A DNA stretch of 64,000 nt, taken from NCBI RefSeq assembly GCF_016862095.1, contig NZ_BOMH01000020.1, positions 124,001 through 188,000 of the forward strand. Direction: 5' to 3'. The notes beneath the pieces were generated by a model. It was not told the origin of the DNA and did no database searches. It worked only from the letters and a program-made list of their open reading frames with translations. The stretch comes from Actinoplanes cyaneus (GTDB taxonomy: Bacteria; Actinomycetota; Actinomycetes; Mycobacteriales; Micromonosporaceae). The position numbers and the translations under genes are program-made. Shown in pieces: positions 44,330 to 53,600 of the stretch (position 1 is its first letter; each line of letters starts with the position of its first letter).

Positions 44330-45889
44330 TCAGAACGTGAAGTTACCGACCAGCGTGCGCAGCTCCTCGGCGGTCCGGGAGACCTCCTCGCTCGCCTCGC
44401 GGGTCTGGTTCACGCCGCTGACCGTGGCGCCGCTGGCCGCCGAGACGTCGTTGATGTTCGCGGCGATCCGGCTCGACCCGGCCGCCACCTCACCGATGCT
44501 GCGCGACATCTCGCCAGTCGTGGCGGTCTGCTCCTCCACCGCCGAGGCGATGGTGGTCTGGAAGTCGTTGATCTGCGCGATGACCTCGGAGATGCGGTTG
44601 ATGACCTCGACCGCGCCGCCGGTGTCCTGCTGGATCGCGAGGACCCGGGCGCCGATGTCCTCGGTGGCGCGGGCGGTCTCCTGGGCCAGGTCCTTGACCT
44701 CGGAGGCGACCACGGCGAAGCCCTTGCCGGCGTCGCCGGCGCGCGCGGCCTCGATGGTGGCGTTCAGCGCGAGCAGGTTGGTCTGCTCGGCGATGCTGGT
44801 GATCAGCTTGATCACGTTGCCGATCTCGGCCGACGACTCGCCGAGCTTGCGGATCGTCTCGGTGGCCGCGGCGGCCTCGGAGACGGCGATCGAGGCGACC
44901 TGGGCGGCGTCGGCCGCGTTGCGTGAGATCTCCCGGATCGACAGGCCCATCTCCTCCGAGCCGGCCGCGACGCTCTGCACGTTGCGGGAGATCTCGTCGG
45001 CCTCGGCGGCGGCCGAGGAGCTCTGCCGGTCGGTGTTGTCGACGGCGGCGGCGATCTCGCCGGAGACCGCGGCGAGCTCGGTGGAGGCGGTGGCCAGCGC
45101 GTCGGAGTCCTTCGCGATGGTGTTCATCGACTCGCGCAGCTTGTCGAGGGTCCGGTCGAGGCTCTGGGCCATGGTGCCGAGCTCGTCGCGGCTGGTGATG
45201 CCGCTGCGCACGGTCAGGTCGCCCTTGTCCAGCGCGTCGATCACCGCACCGATCTTGCGGATCGGGCCGAGGATCGAGCGGACCATCGGGACCGCCATGC
45301 CGATCAGCAGGACCAGCCCGGCCACCACCACGATGATGGCGAGCCAGCGGGTGCTCTTGACCGTGCTCTCCATCGCGGCCTGCTCGACCTCGATCTGCTT
45401 GGTGACCGACTCGGTGAGCGCGTCGAGCTCGTCGTCGGTCTTGCCGTTCGCCTCGCCGATCCCGTCGGTCTTGCCTTTCACCGAGGCCGGGTCCTTGACA
45501 CCCGCCGCGACGAAGTTCGTGATGAACGTGTTGAAGTCGTCGAAGTCGCCCTTGTAGCCGTTGAGCTCCGTGACGATGCCGGCCGGCAGGTCGCAGGCGT
45601 AGATGTCGGCGATCGCGTCGACCGAGGACTGCACGTCGTCGGCGACGTCCTGGTTGACGTCGTCGCCGAGCGCCGAGCGGTAGCCGTCGACCTTGAGCTC
45701 GCTCTGGCGGTTGTTGAGGTGATTCAGCGCGGCCAGGCCACACTGCAGCTTGCTGACCGTCCGCGCCTGGTCGGCCACGTCGTTCTGGCCGATCAGGGCG
45801 ATCGCGCCCAGGCCGCTGAGGGCGATCGCCCCGGTCGCGACGATGATGCCCAGCCGTTTGGCTGTTCCGATGTTTTCCAGGCCGAGCAT
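44330..45889 (-). CDS. Methyl-accepting chemotaxis protein
   Basis: 519 residues. TM1 (residues ~10-33), an extracytoplasmic ligand domain with two cysteines (LQCGLA and IYACDLP), TM2 (~180-205), a HAMP linker (RSILGPIRKIGAVIDALDKGDLTVR) and a cytoplasmic signalling domain with the invariant hairpin tip IAEQTNLLALNATIEAARAGDAGKGFAVVASEVKDLAQETARATEDIG. It should report extracellular ligands to CheA/CheW, not encoded here. The ATG at 45889 is preceded by GGGGGG at good spacing, preferred over a GTG at 45916. A FliA-type promoter lies at 45922-45947, consistent with expression in motile spores. Confidence 0.93.
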   Translation of the reverse strand: MLGLENIGTAKRLGIIVATGAIALSGLGAIALIGQNDVADQARTVSKLQCGLAALNHLNNRQSELKVDGYRSALGDDVNQDVADDVQSSVDAIADIYACDLPAGIVTELNGYKGDFDDFNTFITNFVAAGVKDPASVKGKTDGIGEANGKTDDELDALTESVTKQIEVEQAAMESTVKSTRWLAIIVVVAGLVLLIGMAVPMVRSILGPIRKIGAVIDALDKGDLTVRSGITSRDELGTMAQSLDRTLDKLRESMNTIAKDSDALATASTELAAVSGEIAAAVDNTDRQSSSAAAEADEISRNVQSVAAGSEEMGLSIREISRNAADAAQVASIAVSEAAAATETIRKLGESSAEIGNVIKLITSIAEQTNLLALNATIEAARAGDAGKGFAVVASEVKDLAQETARATEDIGARVLAIQQDTGGAVEVINRISEVIAQINDFQTTIASAVEEQTATTGEMSRSIGEVAAGSSRIAANINDVSAASGATVSGVNQTREASEEVSRTAEELRTLVGNFTF

Positions 45890-45921
45890 CGTCCCCCCAA
45901 GTTTGTCCAACTGCACACACT

Positions 45922-45947
45922 TTCGGCCGTGTGCTGGATCACCTGAG
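45922..45947 (-). promoter_or_regulatory. FliA-type promoter of the chemoreceptor gene
   Basis: On the minus strand CTCA (45947-45944), 16 nt, GCCGAA (45927-45922), matching CTCA-N15-17-GCCGAA of flagellar sigma factor promoters, 33 bp before the ATG. Confidence 0.65.
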
Positions 45948-45966
45948 GAGGACGAAGGTCGTTCGT

Positions 45967-46001
45967 CCCGTTTGCTGGGTTTCCTTCTGGTTGCAAACGG
46001 G
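45967..46001. terminator. Hairpin after the UBP zinc-finger gene
   Basis: CCCGTTTGC (45967-45975) and GCAAACGGG (45993-46001) are exact complements around a 17-nt loop, 25 bp downstream of the stop of the zinc-finger gene on the minus strand. Confidence 0.55.
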
Positions 46002-46026
46002 CTGCCGGCCCGAAGTCGCGCGTGGC

Positions 46027-46371
46027 CTAGCGGTGGATCTTGAAGCGCCAGTCGTCGGGGACCGCGCCGGCCGGGCCGGGCGTCGGCTGGCTCTCCGGGC
46101 GGCTGTGCGCCGGGGCGAGGACCGGGCCGTCGAAGCCCTCTTCGGTCTCGAAGTTCCAGAACCAGTCCTCGCCGGGCTCGAACGACTGGATCACCGGGTG
46201 CCCGGTCTCGCGGAAGTGGGCCGTGGCGTGCTGCGACGGGGAGGTGTCACAGCAGCCGATGTGCCCGCACTGCGCGCACCGGCGCAGGTGGACCCACCAA
46301 CCCTGGGACTCGAGGCACTCCACACAACCGGTGCCGGACGGCGGAACATCGGGCTGAATCGTCGCGCTCAC
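46027..46371 (-). CDS. UBP-type zinc-finger protein
   Basis: 114 residues. GCVECLESQGWWVHLRRCAQCGHIGCCDTSPSQHATAHFRETGHPVIQSFEPGEDWFWNFETEEGF is a ubiquitin-hydrolase-type zinc finger (Cys pairs at 16/19 and in CAQCGHIGCC, His in QHATAHFRETGH). The family is widespread in actinobacteria as stand-alone small proteins of unknown function. GTG start at 46371. It lies 10 bp after the HxlR gene on the same strand, so the two may be cotranscribed. Confidence 0.88.
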   Translation of the reverse strand: MSATIQPDVPPSGTGCVECLESQGWWVHLRRCAQCGHIGCCDTSPSQHATAHFRETGHPVIQSFEPGEDWFWNFETEEGFDGPVLAPAHSRPESQPTPGPAGAVPDDWRFKIHR

Positions 46372-46381
46372 GCGAGGAAAC

Positions 46382-46762
46382 CTACCTCACGACCCGGTCG
46401 TAATCCTCCTGCGCGGCCCGCATCTGACCGATCTCACTCTCGAGCAGGTCGATCAGCTCCTTCAGCTTGCCCGCGACGCGCTCGCCCAGCGGGGTCAAGC
46501 TGTACTCCACCCTTGGCGGGATGGTGGCCTGCACCTCGCGCCGGACCAGGCCGTCGCGCTCCAGCGCCTGCAGGGTCTGGGCCAGCATCTTCTCGCTCAC
46601 GCCGTCGACGCGGCGGCGCAGGGCGTTGAAGCGGTAGGCGCCGTCGAGCAGCGCGGCCAGGGCGAGACCGCCCCATTTGCCGGTGACGTCGGCCATCACG
46701 CCGCGGGAGGCACAGTCCCGGGCGAAGACGCTGGGGATCAGGTCGTCGGCGGGATCTGTCAT
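46382..46762 (-). CDS. HxlR/DUF24-family redox-type regulator
   Basis: 126 residues with the HxlR winged helix (GKWGGLALAALLDGAYRFNALRRRVDGVSEKMLAQTLQALERDGLVRREV, PPRVEYSLTPLGERV). The only cysteine is Cys17 in FARDCASRGVMADVTGKW, the position used as a thiol sensor by QorR/YodB-type members. It is divergent from an NmrA-type oxidoreductase, the same partnership as QorR and its quinone reductase in Corynebacterium, and a dyad lies between them. ATG at 46762 is chosen by family length; an upstream open frame to 46813 lacks a start signal. Confidence 0.88.
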   Translation of the reverse strand: MTDPADDLIPSVFARDCASRGVMADVTGKWGGLALAALLDGAYRFNALRRRVDGVSEKMLAQTLQALERDGLVRREVQATIPPRVEYSLTPLGERVAGKLKELIDLLESEIGQMRAAQEDYDRVVR

Positions 46763-46822
46763 GCGAAGAAGAATACCCAGTTCCGCCGTACTTCCCGGAG
46801 TGACGGCGCACACTGGCGGTTG

Positions 46823-46843
46823 GCACTTTCTAAAAGTTAGTGC
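46823..46843. promoter_or_regulatory. Putative HxlR operator
   Basis: GCACTTTCT-AAA-AGTTAGTGC is an imperfect dyad (GCACT/AGTGC outer arms, ACTTT/AAAGT-like core) between the divergent HxlR and NmrA genes, in an AT-richer stretch. HxlR operators in other bacteria have a similar ACT...AGT arrangement. Confidence 0.55.
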
Positions 46844-46887
46844 ATTCTCTGAGTCAGCACTTGCCGTTGAACCTTCAAGGAGTTCCC

Positions 46888-47745
46888 ATGACCACCATCG
46901 CTGTCACCGGCGCCACCGGACACCTCGGCCGTCTCGTCGTGGACGCCCTGATCGACCGGGGCGTCGAGCCCGGCTCGATCGTCGCCGCGGTGCGCAGCCC
47001 GGAGAAGGCGGCCGGCCTGCTCGCCCGCGGCGTGCAGGTGCGCGAGGCCGACTTCGACAAGCCGGAGACCCTCCCGGCCGCGTTCGCCGGCGTCGACAAG
47101 CTGCTCCTGATCTCGACCAGCGACCCGGGCAGCCGGCTCGCGCAGCACACCGCGGCGATCGACGCCGCCAAGGCGGCCGGGGTCGGCTTCGTGGCCTACA
47201 CCAGCATCCTGCGCGCCGGCACCACGCCCGTCCTGCTCGCCGCCGACCACAAGGCGACCGAGGAGCTGCTCGCGGCCTCCGGCCTGCGGCACTCATTCCT
47301 GCGCAACGGGTGGTATGTCGAGAACTACACGAGCCAGATCCCGACCGTGAAGCAGACCGGCGGGTTCATCGGCAGCGCCGGCGAGGGGCGGATCGCGGCC
47401 GCGACCCGGCTCGACTACGCCGAGGCGGCCGCCGCGGTGCTGCTGCTGGAGAACCCGCGGGCCGTGTACGAGCTGGGCGGCGACCAGCCGTTCACGATGG
47501 CCGAGCTCGCCGCCGAGGTCGGCAAGCAGCTCGGGACGGAGATCGGTTACACCGACCTGCCGGCCGAGAAGCTGGTCGAGATCCTCGCCGGCGCGGGCGT
47601 GCCCGAGGGCTTCGCCGCGATCCTGGCGGACACGGACGTGCACGTGCGGGAGAACGGCGCGCTCGACAACCCGGGCACCGACCTGCGCGACCTGATCGGC
47701 CGCCCGACGACCTCGCTCGCCGACGCCGTCAAGCAGGCTCGGTAA
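46888..47745 (+). CDS. NmrA-family NAD(P)H quinone oxidoreductase (QorB-like)
   Basis: 285 residues: Rossmann motif TGATGHLGRLVVDAL, then KLLLISTSDPGSRLAQHTAAIDAAKAAGVGFVAYTSIL, the arrangement seen in QorB/YtfG-type quinone reductases. AAGGAG precedes the ATG at 46888. Likely reduces quinones or related electrophiles at the expense of NADPH and is repressed by the divergent HxlR regulator until its cysteine is oxidised. The 3' end overlaps the convergent YbaK gene by 17 bp. Confidence 0.86.
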   Translation: MTTIAVTGATGHLGRLVVDALIDRGVEPGSIVAAVRSPEKAAGLLARGVQVREADFDKPETLPAAFAGVDKLLLISTSDPGSRLAQHTAAIDAAKAAGVGFVAYTSILRAGTTPVLLAADHKATEELLAASGLRHSFLRNGWYVENYTSQIPTVKQTGGFIGSAGEGRIAAATRLDYAEAAAAVLLLENPRAVYELGGDQPFTMAELAAEVGKQLGTEIGYTDLPAEKLVEILAGAGVPEGFAAILADTDVHVRENGALDNPGTDLRDLIGRPTTSLADAVKQAR

Positions 47746-48190
47746 CGTCGGCGAAGGTGCCGTTGAGCGCGGCGACCGCGTCGTCGGCGGCGACCCGCAG
47801 GCCGACGCCGCGCTCGCCCGCGCCGAGGCTGATCGTGCGGCCCTTGGTGCGCTCGTCGGCGATCACCGGCCAGGCGGTCGACGAGCCGAACGGGGTGATC
47901 GTGCCCCGCTCATATCCCGTGGCGTCCTTCGCCGTCGACGCGTCGGGCATCGACAACCGGTTCACGCCGAGCAGCGCGCGCAGCTTGGGCCACGAGATCG
48001 AACGGTCGCCCGGCACCAGCACGAACAGGTACGCGTCGGGCCCACGACGGACCACCAGGGTCTTGACCAGATCCTGGAGGTCGACGCCCTGCACCGCGGC
48101 GGCCTCGGCGACGCTGCTCACCGGCCCGTGGCGGACCACCTCGTGCGCGAGCCCGAGTTCCGTCACGGCGTCGATGGCAGCGTTCGTCAC
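47729..48190 (-). CDS. YbaK/ProXp-type aminoacyl-tRNA deacylase
   Basis: 153 residues. AAAVQGVDLQDLVKTLVVRRGPDAYLFVLVPGDRSISWPKLRALLGVNRLSMPDASTAKDATGYERGTITPFG follows the YbaK fold with the conserved Lys of VKTLVV and the GxxxGxxxPFG substrate loop. These enzymes hydrolyse mischarged tRNAs (e.g. Cys- or Ala-tRNA). GTG start at 48190; the open frame further upstream overlaps the DUF427 gene and is rejected. Confidence 0.87.
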   Translation of the reverse strand: MTNAAIDAVTELGLAHEVVRHGPVSSVAEAAAVQGVDLQDLVKTLVVRRGPDAYLFVLVPGDRSISWPKLRALLGVNRLSMPDASTAKDATGYERGTITPFGSSTAWPVIADERTKGRTISLGAGERGVGLRVAADDAVAALNGTFADVTEPA

Positions 48191-48238
48191 GCGATCACCG
48201 TAGTAGTTTGGGAGCGGTCCGACCCAGGAGGGAACCCC

Positions 48239-48613
48239 ATGAGTGACAGGCCTCGCAAGCAGCCCGGACCAGATCACCCCATCACCGTCACGCCGACCGG
48301 CGAGCGGGTCGTCGTGACCGTCGCCGGCAAGGTGGTGGCGGACACGCAGAACGCGCTCAGCCTGCACGAGGCGACGTACCCCGCGGTGCAGTACGTGCCG
48401 CTCGCGGACGTCGACCAGTCGCTGCTCGAGCGCACGGGCACGCAGACCTACTGCCCGTACAAGGGTGAGGCCGGCTACTACTCGATCAAGGTCGACGACA
48501 CGACGGTCGCCGACGCGATCTGGGAGTACCAGGCGCCCCACGACGCCGTCTCGCAGATCAAGGGACACGTCGCCTTCTACCCGGACAGGGTGGAGAGCAT
48601 CACGATCGGCTGA
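48239..48613 (+). CDS. DUF427 domain protein
   Basis: 124 residues. The whole length is a DUF427 domain: ERVVVTVAGKVVADTQNALSLHEATYPAVQYVPLADVDQSLLERTGTQTYCPYKGEAGYYSI...DAIWEYQAPHDAVSQIKGHVAFYPDRV. The TYCPYKGEA motif is the family hallmark. Function is unknown; a beta-tent fold with a buried pocket is reported for relatives. AGGAGGG precedes the ATG. It overlaps the convergent LLM gene by 14 bp. Confidence 0.9.
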   Translation: MSDRPRKQPGPDHPITVTPTGERVVVTVAGKVVADTQNALSLHEATYPAVQYVPLADVDQSLLERTGTQTYCPYKGEAGYYSIKVDDTTVADAIWEYQAPHDAVSQIKGHVAFYPDRVESITIG

Positions 48614-49607
48614 GCTCCGCGCGGACCGCTGCCAGCTGGTAGCGGTCCGCGTCGTACGGGGTGTAAAGCGAGATCCGGTCGATGGTCGTGCCGAAGCGGG
48701 ACTTCAACTGACCGGCGACCGCGGCCGGGTCACCGGCCACCGCGAAGGCGTCCAGGACCTCGTCGGTGATCTCGGCGCCCATCGCCGCCCATTCCTGCCG
48801 CCGTGAGAGCAGGTTGAGCCGGTCGGCGAGCTCACCCCAGCCGTGCAGGTCGAGCACGGCACGGTAGGACGGCGTCGACGCGTAGAACGCGATCTGTCGC
48901 CGGACCGCCTCCTCGGCCTTAGCGCGCTGACCCTCGTCGGCGCCGAGCACCACCATGGCGGACATGCTGAGGCCGAAACCGTCCAGCGAGCCGCCACGCG
49001 CCTCGCGCAGCGCCGGGAGCAGCTTCCCGGTCAGATAGGGCACGCTGGTCAGCGGGTGCACGAGCAGCCCGTCGGCGACCCGGCCGGCGGTCGCCGTCAT
49101 CAACTCCCCCACCGCGGCCAGCTCGACCGGCGGGTTGCCGTGCGGGTTCGGCCCCGGGTCGAAGAACTCGCTCATCAGCGTGTGCTTGTAAAACTCGCCG
49201 CGGAACATCAGCCGCTCGCCGGTCGCCCACGCCTGCCAGATGGCCCGCAGCGCCGCCACGAACTCCTCCATCCGCGCCGCCGGCCGGCTCCACGGCATCG
49301 AGAAGCGCCGCTCGATGTGCGGCTTGACCTGCGAACCGAGGCCCAGCCGGAACCGCCCTTCGGAGATCAGCCGCAGGTCGTTCGCGAGCACCGCGACGTT
49401 CATCGGATTGCGCGCGAACGCCACCGCGATCGCGGACTGCAGCGTGATCCGCGTCGTCGCCCGCGCCACCAGGGTCAGCGTGGTGAAGACGTCGTGCCTG
49501 GTCTCGGCCGCGCCGAAGCCGTCATAGCCGACCTGCTCGGCGGAGACGGCCGCCGCCTCGGCCTCGGCGGGGGACGCACTGACCGCGGCGGTGAAGTCAA
49601 CCAGCAT
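48600..49607 (-). CDS. LLM-class F420-dependent oxidoreductase (TIGR03617-like)
   Basis: 335 residues of the luciferase-like fold. GYDGFGAAETRHDVFTTLTLVARATTRITLQSAIAVAFARNPMNVAVLANDLRLISEGRFRLGLGSQVKPHIERRFSMPWSRPAARMEEFVAALRAIW is typical of F420-dependent LLM proteins of actinobacteria. GDPAAVAGQLKSRFG closes the barrel. The ATG at 49607 gives the family length; a longer frame to 50102 runs into the peptidase gene. Monocistronic; substrate unknown. It has no linkage to the sulfur dyads. Confidence 0.86.
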   Translation of the reverse strand: MLVDFTAAVSASPAEAEAAAVSAEQVGYDGFGAAETRHDVFTTLTLVARATTRITLQSAIAVAFARNPMNVAVLANDLRLISEGRFRLGLGSQVKPHIERRFSMPWSRPAARMEEFVAALRAIWQAWATGERLMFRGEFYKHTLMSEFFDPGPNPHGNPPVELAAVGELMTATAGRVADGLLVHPLTSVPYLTGKLLPALREARGGSLDGFGLSMSAMVVLGADEGQRAKAEEAVRRQIAFYASTPSYRAVLDLHGWGELADRLNLLSRRQEWAAMGAEITDEVLDAFAVAGDPAAVAGQLKSRFGTTIDRISLYTPYDADRYQLAAVRAELSRS

Positions 49608-49639
49608 CACCCAGTCATAACACCTGCTGAAACCCCAGA

Positions 49640-50623
49640 TCATCCCGGGGGTACGTCGTGGGCCGCGCCCGCCGGGCCACCCCCGGAGGGTGCCACTGCC
49701 GCGCGGATCGCCTCGGCCATCACCTCGGTGGCCACCGCCCGCAGCAGGTCCAGATCGACGCCCTCGGTGACCGCGCCGGTGGCCAGGGCGACCACCGCGT
49801 CCCCGTCGTAGCGCGAGTGCGCCGGGTGCAGGGCCCGCGCGAAGCCGGTGTGGCCGCTCTGCGCCAGCAGCTGACAGTCCGCCTTGGTGAGTCGCGCATC
49901 GGTGAGCAGCACCGCGATCGTGGTGTTCTCCCGGCCGGACGGCGCGGCCGGCCGGTCGACCGCGGCGCCGCCGAAGATCGGGCGGCCCTGCGCGTCCAGC
50001 ACATCGCCCCAGGCGTTGACCACGGCCAGGGCGGTGACCCGGGCCGTCCCCGCCTCGCCGTCGGCCCGGCCCAGGCCGCCGGGGTCGACACGGGCCCGCC
50101 ACCTTCCGGTCCGGGCTCCCGCGCCGGCGCCGACCGGGCCGGTCCGGAACTCGTCGCCGCGCAGCGCCGCGAGGGCCGCGGCCCGGCCGGACTCGGCGGT
50201 GGGCGGACCGGCCGCCGCCCGGTCCCCGGCGAGCGCGCCGGCCGACCCGTCGAAGGCAGTGGGCGGGCCGGCCGCCACCCGGTCGCCGGCGAGCGCCTCG
50301 ACGGACCCGTCGAAGATCGACATTCCGACGACGATCGGCACCGGCCCGAGCGTGGTCGGGAAGCCGAGCCCACGCTCCCGCAGCAACCGCATCACCCCGT
50401 CCCCGGCGGCCAGGCCGAACGCCGACCCTCCGGAGAGGACCACCGCGTCCACCCGGTCGACGAGCCGCACCGGGTCGAGCAGATCGAACTCGCGGGTCGC
50501 CGGCGCCCCGCCACGGACCTCGCCGGAACCCACGGTCCCCGGTGGCGGCAGGATGACGGTGACGCCGGTGCCGTCGCCGGTCCAGTTGCCGGCGTGGGCC
50601 CCGAGCAGTTGCGGTTCACTCAC
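49640..50623 (-). CDS. P1-family peptidase / DmpA-like aminopeptidase
   Basis: 327 residues. GVTVILPPPGTVGSGEVRGGAPATREFDLLDPVRLVDRVDAVVLSGGSAFGLAAGDGVMRLLRERG is the P1/ESTHR signature. The self-cleavage region is GRENTTIAVLLTDARL, where the nucleophile follows an Asn-Thr junction. Between IVVGMSIFDGS and the core lies a duplicated 20-residue segment (about 104-145), encoded by two exact 60-bp periods at 50199-50318. Likely an Ntn-type self-processing aminopeptidase or amidase. No operon partner. Confidence 0.85.
   Translation of the reverse strand: MSEPQLLGAHAGNWTGDGTGVTVILPPPGTVGSGEVRGGAPATREFDLLDPVRLVDRVDAVVLSGGSAFGLAAGDGVMRLLRERGLGFPTTLGPVPIVVGMSIFDGSVEALAGDRVAAGPPTAFDGSAGALAGDRAAAGPPTAESGRAAALAALRGDEFRTGPVGAGAGARTGRWRARVDPGGLGRADGEAGTARVTALAVVNAWGDVLDAQGRPIFGGAAVDRPAAPSGRENTTIAVLLTDARLTKADCQLLAQSGHTGFARALHPAHSRYDGDAVVALATGAVTEGVDLDLLRAVATEVMAEAIRAAVAPSGGGPAGAAHDVPPG
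50199..50318. repeat. Two 60-bp tandem copies inside the P1 peptidase gene
   Basis: Units 50199-50258 and 50259-50318 start GTGGGCGG(A/G)CCGGCCGCC and differ at several bases. They encode FDGSVEALAGDRVAAGPPTA followed by FDGSAGALAGDRAAAGPPTA, preserving frame. Confidence 0.88.
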
Positions 50624-50654
50624 CCGCCCATGCTAGGCGGAGGCCGGCCCGGGC

Positions 50655-53600
50655 TCAGGGAACCCGGCGCAGCGTCCGACGGCCGGCCAGCAGCGCCGTC
50701 CCCCCGAGCAGGATCGCCAGCGCCGCCCCCGCCACCAGCAGACTGATCCATCCCGGCCACGACGGCAGCGGCAGCGGCGGCGGGTGCAGCCCGGAGAGCG
50801 GCAGCGCCCAGCCGGTCGCCGCCCACCCCGCCAGCCCGATCACCAGCCCGGCCGGCACCGCCGCCAGGGCCAGCATCGGGTACGACCAGAGCGCCGCCCG
50901 GCGCACCGCCGCCCGGGACAGCCCCTGGGCCCGCAACGCGGACAGGTCCTCCACCTGCCGCTCGCGTCCCGCCGCGGCGGTGAGCACCAGGACCCCGGCG
51001 GCCAGCAGCGCCACCAGCACCCCGACCACCGCGGCGTAGCCGAGCGCGACGGCCGGGCCCTGCCGGGCGAGGCGGGCGGCGAGCTGCGTGGACCGGAGAT
51101 CCCCGGTGATCGTGAGGCCCTGCGCGGTGAGCCGGTCCACCATGTCGGCCGGCGCCCTCGGCGACAGCCACACCTGGCCGCTCGGGGTGGGCGCCCCGTC
51201 GGTGGCGATCCGGTCGGCATACTCCAGATCGACCATCAGCGCGGGCCCGCCGGCCTGCGGGATCGCGGGCAGCCGCCCGGCGACGGCCACCCGCGCCGGG
51301 CGGTAGTCGAGACCGGTCACCGCCCCGGGCACGAACGTTCCGGTCGCCACCGCCGGCAGCGGCCACGGGGTGATCACCGGCTGCACCAGGATGCCTTCGG
51401 GCACCCGGTCCAGGTCGGTCACCTCGATGCGCAGCCCGTCCGGCCCGGCGGCGACCTGGCCGCCCTGGCTGATCCGCCACCCCGCCGGGTCGGTCCCGCC
51501 CAGGCCGTGCAGGGTGAGCGTCCCCCGCACGCCGAGCGAGTTCGACCCGCTCACGTGCAGCGCGTTGAGCCGGCAGCCGTTCTTCTGGCATTGCGGCGCC
51601 GGGTACTTGTAGGTATGGCGCCCCGGCTGGGCCACCCCCATCGGCGCGACCACGTCCGGCCCGCTCCCGTCCATCGGGGACAGCACGGCGTCCACACTCA
51701 CCTGCCGGCCCGGCCCGAATCCCTCGGCGCTCAGCTCCATGGTGAACTCGGCCGTGCGCGGTGTCACGACGGGTTCCGGCGCCGCCTGCCGGAGAAGATC
51801 GGCGACTTGCCGGTACGGCGTCCCACCCGGCCAGTTCGCCACGGCCGCCAGCCGCGTGGTGTCCACGGCCAGCACCGGCGGCTGACCGGGGCGCTGCGAG
51901 ACGGCGACCGCGGCCATCGCGACCCGGGCGCCCGGGTCGGCCCGGGCCACGGCGGCGATCAGCTGGGCGCGGCCGACCGGGGCGACCGACAGCACCCGGT
52001 CCGCACCGACACCCAGGTCGGCCTGGATCCGGCGGCTGTGCGCGGCCACGTCGGAGGCGGCGACCATGTACGCGCTGACCGCCACCGCCGCCATGAGCAG
52101 CGCGAGCACCCGCCCGGTCGCCCCGCGCCGCGCCAGCAGCAGCCAGGTCAGGCCGGCCCCGAGCCGGCCGCGGCCCAGCGCGCGGTGCCCGGAGCGGGCG
52201 GTGAGCGGCCGCAGCGACCGTGCCACCAGCAGCGCGAGCGCGAGCATGACCAGCGCCGGCGCGGCCGAGCCGACCCCGACCAGGTCGCCGCCGCCGACGG
52301 CGAGTTGCACGACGGCGCCGGCGGCCAGCGCGACGATCAGGATGTCGATCGCGATGCCGGCCCAGCGTCCGGGCGTCGGGGTGCGGCGCAGCAGCTCGCT
52401 GACCGGGCGCAGCATCGTGACGCCCTGGGCCAGGAGCACGGCGAGGATCGCGGCGGCCGCGGCCAGCGGTGCGTACTTCAGCGAGTCCGGGTGCGGGTCG
52501 GCGCCGACGCCGGGCCAGCGGACCGCGACCACGGCGTCGACCAGCAGCTGCCCGGCGAGGGCCCCCGCGACGGTGCCGGCGAGCACGGCGACCAGGCTTT
52601 CCCCGGCCGCCAGCAGCCAGCGGTGCGGTTGCCGCGCACCGCGCAGCGCGATCACCGCGGTCTCCGGGCGGCGGACCTCGGCGCCGGCCGCGACGGCCAG
52701 CAGGATGGCCAGGCAGGCGAGCACGACCAGGGCGACCGCGGGCACGGGCACGATCCGGCGGGCGGTGGTGTGTCCCTCGTCGATGCGGGCCAGCAACTGC
52801 GGGATCCCGGTCTGCAGCTTCAGGCTGTCGGTGCCGACGTCCAGGCCGGCGCCCATGTCGGCGATGCCGGCTTGCAGCCGGGTGAGAGCCTCGCGCAGGG
52901 CGGGCAGCCGGTCGGCGTCGAGCGCGCCGGGCCCGGCGTACCCGTCGACGCTGAGTTCGACCTTGCCGCGGTTCATCAGGTCGAAGGTGGTCTGCCCGGT
53001 GAACGCGGGCTCGCCTGCATGGGTGCCGGTGGTGGACTCCTCCGGGGCGAAGTAGCCGTGCTCACCCCAGTAGATCTCGCCCGGGTCCGCCGGCCGGTAG
53101 ACGCCGGCGAGGAAGAAGCGCTTGGGTTCCCCGTCCAGGATGTACGCCATCACCTGCGGGTCGTTGTTGTAGTAGGCGTACGTGAGCTCCACCGACTGCC
53201 CCACGGTCAGCTCGAGCCGTTTCGCCATCTGCTCCCCGATCACCAGGTCGCCCTCGCCGAGCAGGCAGCGACCGGCGACGATGACCAGGTGCGCGCAGAC
53301 GTCCTGCCGATGCACCAGGCGGGTCCGGAAGCGGACGTCCGGTTCCAGGCCCACGGCCGACAGCTCGGCCGCGTACGCGTACTCGAACCCGGGCAGCTCG
53401 GCCACCCCGGCCGCGGTCGTGGCGATGTCGATGCCGCCGGTCGCGCTGCTGCCGCCGTCCTCCCGGCGGTCCCGGTCGACGGCCCGGATGCTCATCTCCT
53501 TCTCGCCCCGGTCGGCCTGGGCGACCTGCCCGGCGGCCACCACCCGGTCGGCGGCGCGCAGGTACGCGGGCGCCGCCACGGCGGGGGCGACGGCGAACGC

